Below are positions 16,653-22,859 of a stretch of 32,904 nucleotides of DNA, in pieces. The translations under genes and the position numbers were made by a program. Location: assembly GCA_028280225.1 (NCBI GenBank), contig JANQMF010000030.1, positions 1-32,904 on the forward strand. The letters are read 5' to 3'. How positions within the stretch are numbered: the first letter of the stretch is position 1; each line of letters opens with the position of its first letter. The DNA is from Pseudomonadales bacterium. Its GTDB lineage: Bacteria; Pseudomonadota; Gammaproteobacteria; Pseudomonadales; Azotimanducaceae. A model generated the notes under the pieces. The model saw nothing but the letters and a program-made list of their open reading frames with translations, was not told where the DNA came from and did no database searches.

Positions 16653-17558
16653 TTAAGACAGTTGTTGGGCAACCTCTGCCAGACGTTCTATGGTAGCCAG
16701 GGCTTCCCCTTGATCCGAACTGATGTTACGGACAATGACGTCGGTATAACCGAGCTGGCCAAATTCAGCCATTTGCGCCGCCACTTCCTGCACCGAGCCG
16801 ACCATCAGCGCATCTTCGCTAAATCCCCGGTAACCCTTTTGCAGATACTGCTGTTTTAACTTGGCCGCCTCTTGAGACGTTGCGCCAATATAGATATCGC
16901 GCCGCAAGCCAACCGCGGTGGGCTGTTTGTTATGTTCCGCAAGCGCTTGCTGGTAACGATTCAGTTGTTCCGCCGCACCGCGCAAATCCAGATTGGGGGC
17001 CGCCAGCCAGCCCTCAGCCAGCTTGGCGGTACGCTGAATGGCCGCGGGTACCGAAGCCCCCACCCAAACTTCAATTTCGTGGTCCGGAACCGGGTTGATG
17101 CGGGCATTCTCAATATTCCAGAACCGCTGGTGGGTCACCGTTTCACCCGCCCACAGCGAACGCATGATATGCAGCGCGTCGGTAAACATGGCCACCCGGT
17201 GCTTCATGTCCACCCCCATACCCGCACTCTGCCTGGGATCCCCGCCCAGGCCACACTGCATGATAAAACGCCCCTCCATCACCGCAGCCAGTGTGCCAAT
17301 CTGCTCAGCCAGCAACACCGGATGCCACAAGGGCAGCAGATACAGGGCACCCGCGGGTTTGTTATGCCATTCCGCCAGCATGCGGCCGAGAATGGCATTG
17401 TTTTGATAATAGGGTGTGGGGACAACGTGGTGATCCCCTACAAACAGGCTGTCCAAGTCCGCCTGACGCGCTGCCCGGGCCCGCTCCACCATATAACGCG
17501 CCCCCAGACGCGGGTCACGCACCGGATAATTGGAGCATACGGAAATTCCTATACGCAT
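16653..17558 (-). CDS. LLM-class (luciferase-like) flavin-dependent oxidoreductase
   Basis: A 301-residue TIM-barrel protein of the bacterial luciferase superfamily, using FMN or F420. The N-terminus MRIGISVCSNYP, the segment FVGDHHVVPTPYYQN, then WVGASVPAAIQRTAKLAEGWL and GYRGFSEDALMVGSVQEVAAQM are characteristic. ATG 17558 was chosen over an in-frame TTG at 17582 because GGGAG stands 7 nt before it. It lies directly upstream of the acyl-CoA carboxylase gene on the same strand. LLM enzymes next to acyl-CoA genes often oxidise or reduce pathway intermediates, but the reaction here cannot be stated. No ferredoxin or flavin reductase partner is adjacent. Confidence 0.92.
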   Translation of the reverse strand: MRIGISVCSNYPVRDPRLGARYMVERARAARQADLDSLFVGDHHVVPTPYYQNNAILGRMLAEWHNKPAGALYLLPLWHPVLLAEQIGTLAAVMEGRFIMQCGLGGDPRQSAGMGVDMKHRVAMFTDALHIMRSLWAGETVTHQRFWNIENARINPVPDHEIEVWVGASVPAAIQRTAKLAEGWLAAPNLDLRGAAEQLNRYQQALAEHNKQPTAVGLRRDIYIGATSQEAAKLKQQYLQKGYRGFSEDALMVGSVQEVAAQMAEFGQLGYTDVIVRNISSDQGEALATIERLAEVAQQLS

Positions 17559-17607
17559 CAGTTGTCTCCCATCAAATTTCAATCAGCCGGTGAGGCTACC
17601 ACAGCCG

Positions 17608-18156
17608 TTAGCCGCTTTGAATTGTCTCCCAGATGGACCCGGTATCAACAAACTCGTGGGCCAGCAGCACCCCATCCGTAAACAGAAAATTACCCACCAG
17701 AAACGGCCCACCCCGCAACACCTGGGGCAACCACAATACGTCATCCGGCCACATGCGCGCATAGGGTATGTCATCCACATCACACCAGAACGGCCGGGCC
17801 TCCGCAGATTCCCGGGGCTCCCCCTGAAAATCTTCGGCCACAAAGGCAAAACCCATCCACTGTTGGCCTTTTTGTTCCACAAAGCGCATTTCGGCTGCGC
17901 ATCGCGGCGACAGGGGTTGCACCCCGACCTCTTCATAAGCCTCCCGGCAGGCACATTCCAGCAGGTTTTCCCCAGCCTGCAGCTTGCCCCCGGGGGCATT
18001 TATTTTACCGGCGCCAAGGCCGGTTTTTTTATGAATCAGCAAAACCTCTTGCCCGCTGTTTCGCCGGCGCTTGATATACATCAAGGTACCAATCAACTCG
18101 GGCTGCCAGTCCGCCTGCCAGGGGGTTTGCAAAGAAATATCGTAAATACCGACCAC
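17608..18156 (-). CDS. Nudix hydrolase, MTH1-like (8-oxo-dGTP diphosphatase type)
   Basis: A 182-residue Nudix enzyme. The Nudix box is complete: G57-x5-E63-x7-R71-E72-A-Y-E75-E76-V-G-V. C-terminal to it, ARPFWCDVDDIPYARMWPDD followed by LP closely follows the EMRPCWFQLDQIPF/MWPDD segment of animal MTH1 (compared from memory), so it more likely cleans oxidised purine nucleotides than NADH or ADP-ribose. The start is GTG at 18156 with only a weak SD; the Nudix fold begins near residue 22, so a short extension or trimming would not alter the call. It is the first gene of the long minus-strand run and is divergent from the macro-domain gene. Confidence 0.9.
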   Translation of the reverse strand: MVGIYDISLQTPWQADWQPELIGTLMYIKRRRNSGQEVLLIHKKTGLGAGKINAPGGKLQAGENLLECACREAYEEVGVQPLSPRCAAEMRFVEQKGQQWMGFAFVAEDFQGEPRESAEARPFWCDVDDIPYARMWPDDVLWLPQVLRGGPFLVGNFLFTDGVLLAHEFVDTGSIWETIQSG

Positions 18157-18185
18157 GATAAAAGATGACCTGATAAAAACAGCGC

Positions 18186-18192
18186 TATTATA
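18186..18192. promoter_or_regulatory. Shared -10 block between Nudix and macro-domain genes
   Basis: TATTATA contains TATTAT on + (5 of 6 to consensus, 33 bp before the macro ATG) and a perfect TATAAT on - (30 bp before the Nudix GTG). No good -35 hexamer accompanies either. Overlapping divergent promoters are plausible in this 67-bp gap. Confidence 0.35.
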
Positions 18193-18223
18193 GGAGGCTC
18201 AGGCGCAAAATGGAGGCGTATTC

Positions 18224-18721
18224 ATGCCGGATATTGAGGTCCTTGTTGCCGACATTACTCAATTGCAGGTGGACGCCATCGTCAACGCCGCCAACAATAG
18301 CTTGTTAGGCGGAGGCGGGGTGGACGGCGCGATACATCGCGCGGCCGGTCCGCAGTTACTGCAAACCTGCAAGGGTCTGGATGGCTGTGCAACGGGAGAT
18401 GCCAAAATTACCCCGGGGTTTTTGTTGCCTGCTGACTATGTCATTCACACGGTGGGGCCGGTCTGGCAGGGGGGAGCCGAAGGTGAACCACAACTGCTGG
18501 CGTCATGTTATAGCCGCAGTCTGGCCATTGCCGCAGAGTACCGGTTGCCGTCCATCGCCTTCCCAGCCATCAGCACCGGGGTCTATGGCTATCCCCTGAC
18601 CCAGGCCACCGAGATTGCGGTGGTTACCGTCAAAGCTTGCACAGCGCCGATCCGGGTGATTTTTTGCTGCTTTGACAGCAGCACCGAAGAAATATATCTG
18701 CACACCCTGAACCGGGCCTGA
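18224..18721 (+). CDS. Macro-domain protein, O-acetyl-ADP-ribose deacetylase (YmdB-like)
   Basis: A 165-residue single macro domain. Key motifs are [23 protein letters not shown] (residues 16-38; asparagine and aspartate of the ADP-ribose pocket), HTVGPVW, and [13 protein letters not shown] for the diphosphate loop. This is the MacroD/YmdB type that hydrolyses O-acetyl-ADP-ribose and can remove mono-ADP-ribose from proteins. ATG at 18224 follows GGAGG (18212-18216). The gene is divergent from the Nudix hydrolase and convergent with the dUTPase (7-bp gap), with a hairpin and T-run just downstream. Cytosolic. The family is certain; the cellular target is unknown. Confidence 0.95.
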   Translation: MPDIEVLVADITQLQVDAIVNAANNSLLGGGGVDGAIHRAAGPQLLQTCKGLDGCATGDAKITPGFLLPADYVIHTVGPVWQGGAEGEPQLLASCYSRSLAIAAEYRLPSIAFPAISTGVYGYPLTQATEIAVVTVKACTAPIRVIFCCFDSSTEEIYLHTLNRA

Positions 18722-18747
18722 GCCGCCGTCAGGCGGCGGTGAGTTTT
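18722..18747 (+). terminator. Rho-independent terminator after the macro-domain gene
   Basis: GCCGCC (18722-18727), loop GTCA, GGCGGC (18732-18737), followed by GGTGA and TTTTT (18743-18747). It begins right after the macro-gene TGA and overlaps the last codons of the convergent dUTPase gene. Confidence 0.55.
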
Positions 18748-19391
18748 TCGTACCGGCCCTTAAGGGCCTGGTAGAGTTGTTGAGGCACCTCGGCCAGGGG
18801 GATCGAAGAATCCCCGCGCACCACCCCCAACAATTCAACCAAGTGTTCATTATCCTCCCTTCCCTGCCAACTTTTCTGATAAGTGCCGGTTTTGTAGCCA
18901 TGATCCTGGCGGAAGCGATTCAGGACGTTTTTGCCAATGTACAGGTCGTGCAATTCGCCATAACTCATGGGCAGATTTTGCATGGCAGCGGCAAATGGCT
19001 CCAATTCAAACGACCGGGTGCGCAAAGTACTCAGCGCCAATTTCTCAATGGCCTGGCGGAAAGCTTCCGGTTGGGGCTCCGCGGCCAGGGTTAAACCCGC
19101 AAGACGGGGCCCAATGTTGTCCTCCAAACGGTCCGCCCGGATAAGCTCACTCAGGGCAAAGTGCCAGATATCCACCAGTTCCAATTTAACCTGGTCAATG
19201 TCCGCCGCCTGCTTTTTCCACCACTTCCAACCGAAATGGTCGAGCATTTCCGCACACTCCACCCAGATGGCGCGATAATATTCATAACCCTGTTGCCGCC
19301 AGTCCGGGTGTACCTGGGCGTTGTGTTCTACCTGCATGTGCGCCATGTTATGCAACATCGCCACCGCAGCGTTGTCTGTGTCCTGTGTCAT
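18729..19391 (-). CDS. dUTP diphosphatase, dimeric all-alpha type
   Basis: A 220-residue all-alpha NTP pyrophosphatase of the dimeric dUTPase (type 2) family, converting dUTP to dUMP and diphosphate. The metal-binding helices show E45-x2-E48 (VECAEML) followed by HFGWKWWKK, and E71-x2-D74 (LELVDIWHF). The C-terminal GKNVLNRFRQDHGYKTGTY is the family's conserved loop. The length fits. ATG 19391 opens with MTQDTDN; upstream is a TCGAGAGATACATC stretch that gives a weak SD. It converges with the macro-domain gene and diverges from the hydroxyacid dehydrogenase. Together with the MTH1-like Nudix enzyme it forms a local nucleotide-pool cleaning group. Confidence 0.93.
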   Translation of the reverse strand: MTQDTDNAAVAMLHNMAHMQVEHNAQVHPDWRQQGYEYYRAIWVECAEMLDHFGWKWWKKQAADIDQVKLELVDIWHFALSELIRADRLEDNIGPRLAGLTLAAEPQPEAFRQAIEKLALSTLRTRSFELEPFAAAMQNLPMSYGELHDLYIGKNVLNRFRQDHGYKTGTYQKSWQGREDNEHLVELLGVVRGDSSIPLAEVPQQLYQALKGRYEKLTAA

Positions 19392-19457
19392 TGTCTCTCG
19401 ATGTATCTCTCGACTTTATGAATTGCTCAGATCCGCGGGCAGTCCCCCGGGGTCTTT

Positions 19458-19472
19458 AAGCACCTGGTGCTT
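19458..19472. promoter_or_regulatory. 15-bp palindrome AAGCACC-T-GGTGCTT, possible operator
   Basis: A perfect inverted repeat with 7-bp arms around one base, in the 112-bp gap between the divergent dUTPase and hydroxyacid dehydrogenase genes, 31 bp before the latter's ATG. The shape suits a dimeric repressor site; as RNA it would make only a small hairpin. The regulator is unknown. Confidence 0.4.
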
Positions 19473-19484
19473 TGGGAGGGAATT

Positions 19485-19550
19485 ATGGGGTATTCTTTAG
19501 CCCATGGCCAAGAAGCCAATTACTGCCATGCTGATGCACCCGGTGGTTAA
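19485..19550 (+). other. 21-codon overlapping ORF with a strong SD (possible leader peptide)
   Basis: ATG at 19485 stands 5 nt after GGGAGGG and opens 21 codons (MGYSLAHGQEANYCHADAPGG) ending at TAA 19548-19550, in a different frame from the dehydrogenase that starts at 19504. It could be a leader peptide, or the strong SD could simply serve the 19504 start despite a long gap. No homologue is known to me. Confidence 0.25.
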
Positions 19551-20511
19551 GGATGAGCTGTTCCGCCAAGACCACATGGATGCATTAGGTCGCGTTTGCA
19601 ACCTTGTCTCAGAAGTACCTTTCCGGGATAGGGATGCCATTGCTGACTATTTGGGCCGCATCGAAGTCCTGATCACCAGTTGGGGTTGTCCCCGCATCGA
19701 CGAAAGCCTGATTGACCAGGCCCCGCGCCTGCGCATCATTGCGCATCTGGCCGGCAGCGTAAAAGGCTTTATTGACGATGCCGTGTGGCGGCGGGGTCTG
19801 CAGGTGGTCAACGCGGTCGCCGCCAATGCCGTTCCGGTGGCGGAATACACCGTGGCGGCGGTGCTATTTGCCAACAAGCGTGTTTTCCAGCTCAATCAGG
19901 CTTATCTGAAGTTCCAGGAAAACCGCTCCCCCTGGACCCGGGAAGCACCCAACGTGGGCAACTATGGCAAAACCGTGGGCATTATCGGCGCCTCCAATGT
20001 GGGCCGCCTGGTGATTGATCATCTGCAGCACTTTGACCTGCGTATTCTGCTGTACGATCCCTTCATGACCCCATTGGATGCCCGCAAAATGGGTGCACAT
20101 AAGGTGGGGTTAACCGAGCTGCTCAGCCAATCTGATACCGTGAGTATTCACGCCCCGCTGTTGCCGGACACCCGGGGCATGATCGGCGCCCGGGAATTGG
20201 CGCTGATGGCTGATGGCACCACCCTGATCAATACCGCCCGGGGGGCCATTGTGGATCAATCCGCCCTGGTGTCCGAATTGCGCAGCGGCCGTTTGTATGC
20301 AGTACTGGACACCACGGACCCGGAGGTTCTGCCCAGCGGCGATCCCCTGTTTACTCTGCACAATGTGTTTCTCACCCCCCACATTGCCGGATCTTTGGGT
20401 GACGAGGCGCAACGGTTGACGGACTACATCATTCAAGAACTAGAGCGCTATCAGCGCGGCCAAGTGTTAAAGTTTCAAGTTAAACGAGAACATTTGGCCC
20501 GTTTGGCCTGA
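19504..20511 (+). CDS. D-isomer-specific 2-hydroxyacid dehydrogenase
   Basis: A 335-residue NAD(P)-dependent dehydrogenase of the D-2-hydroxyacid/phosphoglycerate dehydrogenase family. The NAD-binding loop is VGIIGASNVGRLV, with the first variable position filled so that it reads GASNVG where GxGxxG is more usual. The active-site arginine is in LINTARGAIVD, the glutamate in DTTDPEVLP and the histidine in LTPHIAGS. ATG 19504 has an in-frame TAG two codons upstream, so it cannot start earlier; its nearest good SD (GGGAGG, 19474-19479) is unusually far away. Divergent from dUTPase; 77 bp before the acyl-CoA dehydrogenase operon and probably separate from it. The natural substrate (glyoxylate, hydroxypyruvate or another 2-ketoacid) is not clear. 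Confidence 0.92.
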   Translation: MAKKPITAMLMHPVVKDELFRQDHMDALGRVCNLVSEVPFRDRDAIADYLGRIEVLITSWGCPRIDESLIDQAPRLRIIAHLAGSVKGFIDDAVWRRGLQVVNAVAANAVPVAEYTVAAVLFANKRVFQLNQAYLKFQENRSPWTREAPNVGNYGKTVGIIGASNVGRLVIDHLQHFDLRILLYDPFMTPLDARKMGAHKVGLTELLSQSDTVSIHAPLLPDTRGMIGARELALMADGTTLINTARGAIVDQSALVSELRSGRLYAVLDTTDPEVLPSGDPLFTLHNVFLTPHIAGSLGDEAQRLTDYIIQELERYQRGQVLKFQVKREHLARLA

Positions 20512-20588
20512 GGCGGCCGTTCCGGATAGGGAGCGCATATTTACCGCTCATTCCCGCCACAAACAAGGGCTGACACTAAGGAGTAAAC

Positions 20589-21788
20589 ATGGACCTTTCT
20601 TTTGGCCCGGAATACGAAGACTTTCGGCAGGAAGTGCGCCAATTCCTGCGTAAAAATATCGACAAGTCCCCGCACAATGCCCGCATGCGCAGCCCCGAAG
20701 CCCTGGACTGGCAAAAACTGTTGATCGAACACGGCTATACCGCCCGTACCATTCCCCAAGCTTACGGTGGTTTTGGCGCACAGCCGGACATTATTCAGTC
20801 CCGCATTATTGCCGAAGAGTTTGCCCAGGCCCGGGCAAATCCCGGCCTGGGCGGTCAGGGTATCTCCATGCTGGTCCCCACCCTGCTGGAAATGGGCAGC
20901 GAAGAACAAAAACAGACCTTTATCCCACCCACCATCCGCGGTGAAATGGTCTGGTGCCAGGGTTACTCCGAACCCGGCGCCGGCTCGGATCTGGCCAGCC
21001 TGACCACCTCTGCCGTTTTGGATGGTGACGAATGGGTGGTGAACGGACAAAAAATCTGGACCAGCACCGCCCATCTGGCGGACTGGATCTTCTGCCTGGT
21101 GCGTACGGAGCCCGATGCCCCCAAGCATCAGGGTATTTCATTTCTATTGTTTAAGATGGATACCCCGGGAATAGAAGTCAAACCCCTGGTGGATATGACC
21201 GGGGTGGCCAATTTTAACGAGACCTTTTTTACCGACGTGCGGGTGCCCAAGGACCAGATTGTGGGTGCCCGGGGCCAGGGTTGGCAGGTTGCCAATGCCA
21301 TTCTGGGCCACGAACGTGATTCGCTGGGTAATCCAAATGCCACCCTCACCCGCCTGAACGCCCTGATTGAGCTGATGCATACCGAGACCGTTAACGGTGA
21401 GCGGATGATCGACAATCCGGTCTACCGGGATCGTCTGATGCGCCTGCAGGGCCGGGTTATGGCCATGCGCTTTAACGACCTGCGTGTCCTGTCCTCGCGA
21501 ATTAACAAAGGTCAGGACGCAAGCCTTGCACGCATGATCGTAAAGCTGCAGGGCACCGAATTACGCCACGACCTGGAGGGCATGGCTATCGACATCATGG
21601 GGGAGGTTGGCCTGTCTTACGAAGACAATCCCTACACCCGCAACGGCGGCAGCTGGCAAAATCAATACATGTTTTTCTTAGGCTTGATTATCGGCGGGGG
21701 CACTTCCCAGATTCAGAAGAACATCATCAGCGAGCGGGGCCTGGACATGCCCAAGGAACCCAAATACCCCGCCCCACAAAAATCTTAG
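20589..21788 (+). CDS. Acyl-CoA dehydrogenase (first of a pair)
   Basis: A 399-residue FAD flavoprotein that introduces a trans-2 double bond into an acyl-CoA. Motifs: WCQGYSEPGAGSDLASL in the middle beta domain, VVNGQKIWTSTAH, and near the C-terminus GGSWQNQYMFFLGLIIGGGTSQIQKNIISERGL for CoA/FAD contacts. AAGGAG precedes ATG 20589 with a 6-nt gap. It is followed after 9 nt by a second, shorter acyl-CoA dehydrogenase. Such pairs form alpha2-beta2 heterotetramers in steroid and unusual-lipid degradation (FadE26/27-like), so these two may be one enzyme. That assembly is inference from arrangement. Confidence 0.94.
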   Translation: MDLSFGPEYEDFRQEVRQFLRKNIDKSPHNARMRSPEALDWQKLLIEHGYTARTIPQAYGGFGAQPDIIQSRIIAEEFAQARANPGLGGQGISMLVPTLLEMGSEEQKQTFIPPTIRGEMVWCQGYSEPGAGSDLASLTTSAVLDGDEWVVNGQKIWTSTAHLADWIFCLVRTEPDAPKHQGISFLLFKMDTPGIEVKPLVDMTGVANFNETFFTDVRVPKDQIVGARGQGWQVANAILGHERDSLGNPNATLTRLNALIELMHTETVNGERMIDNPVYRDRLMRLQGRVMAMRFNDLRVLSSRINKGQDASLARMIVKLQGTELRHDLEGMAIDIMGEVGLSYEDNPYTRNGGSWQNQYMFFLGLIIGGGTSQIQKNIISERGLDMPKEPKYPAPQKS

Positions 21789-21797
21789 GAAACCCAC

Positions 21798-22859
21798 ATG
21801 CGTTTTGGATTATCAGAAGAACAGGTTCTGCTTACCGACAATATCAACCGCTTTTTGTCTGACCAGGTGGATCTGCAACAGGTCAGGACGTACGCGGACG
21901 GTGGAGACGATGCGCAGGTATGGCAGGGGCTGGCAGAATTGGGGGTGAGTGCCCTGCTGGTGCCGGAAGACCACGGAGGCATTGGCCTTACCCCCCTGGA
22001 TGCCGCCCTGGTGGCGGAAAGCCTCGGTTATCATGTCACCCCGGGGCCGTACCTGGCCAGCGCGGTAATGGTCCCCACCATTCTGGCTGAAGCCGCCGCT
22101 GACTATGCCCAGCCATTGGCCCAGCTTGCCGCTGGGGAATTACGCGTGGGCATTGCCTTCAGCGAAGCGCTGGGTGCCCGGGCAGACGGCGGCATCAGCG
22201 TGGTGGACGGGGTGATCAACGGTAAGTCACTGTTTGCCTTTGATGACGCCGCGGACGCCTATCTGGTGGCGGATGCAAGCCAACAGATCTACTGGGTGGA
22301 TGCCGGGGATGTGCAAACTGAAAAGTTAACCACCGTGGACAAGAGCAGACGTGTAGTTGCCCTGGCCTATGACAACACCCCGGCAAAACCGGTATCGGAC
22401 AATGCGGAAGTTTTTGCCAAGGCCGTGGACATTGGCCGGGTGATCCTTGCAGCGGACACCCTGGGTGCCGCTCAGGCAATGCTGGACCAGGCGGTAGCTT
22501 ATGCCAAACAGCGGCAACAGTTTAACCGTCCCATTGCCAGCTTCCAGGCCGTTAAGCACATGTGTGCGGAAATGGCAGCGGAACTGGAGCCCTGCCGTGC
22601 CATGGTCTGGTTTGCCGCCCATGCCCTGGCTGAACTGCCGGACGAGGCCCGTGTTACCGCTTGTCATACCAAGGCTCATGTGGCTGAGGTAGGTAAATTT
22701 GTTGCAAAAACCGCCACCGAAGTACATGGAGGTATGGGTTTTACCGATCTACTGGGATTACACTATTGGTTCAAGCGTATCGGCGCCAATCGTCAATGGC
22801 TGGGCAGTCCCGAATTAATCCGCGAGCAGGCAGCCCGCTTACAAGGATTAGGCCAATGA
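21798..22859 (+). CDS. Acyl-CoA dehydrogenase (second of a pair)
   Basis: A 353-residue acyl-CoA dehydrogenase-fold protein, shorter than the usual 380-400. The N-terminal all-alpha domain (MRFGLSEEQVLLTDNINRFL) and C-terminal KTATEVHGGMGFTDLLGLH with FKRIGANRQWLGSPELIREQ are present. The central GxAxSEP/GAGSD-type block is poorly kept (GIAFSEALGARADGG), as in the partner subunits of heteromeric dehydrogenases, so it may depend on the upstream protein. AGGA lies before ATG 21798. Its stop overlaps the lon start (ATGA at 22856-22859), giving translational coupling. Confidence 0.9.
   Translation: MRFGLSEEQVLLTDNINRFLSDQVDLQQVRTYADGGDDAQVWQGLAELGVSALLVPEDHGGIGLTPLDAALVAESLGYHVTPGPYLASAVMVPTILAEAAADYAQPLAQLAAGELRVGIAFSEALGARADGGISVVDGVINGKSLFAFDDAADAYLVADASQQIYWVDAGDVQTEKLTTVDKSRRVVALAYDNTPAKPVSDNAEVFAKAVDIGRVILAADTLGAAQAMLDQAVAYAKQRQQFNRPIASFQAVKHMCAEMAAELEPCRAMVWFAAHALAELPDEARVTACHTKAHVAEVGKFVAKTATEVHGGMGFTDLLGLHYWFKRIGANRQWLGSPELIREQAARLQGLGQ

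Noticed and set aside
16872-18168. Long plus-strand frames antisense to the flavin oxidoreductase and Nudix genes
   Set aside because: The sense strand has clear families with intact motifs; the antisense products show none.
20541-21128. A 195-residue frame antisense to the first acyl-CoA dehydrogenase
   Set aside because: Gly/Ala/Gln-rich shadow of a high-GC coding sequence, no SD.
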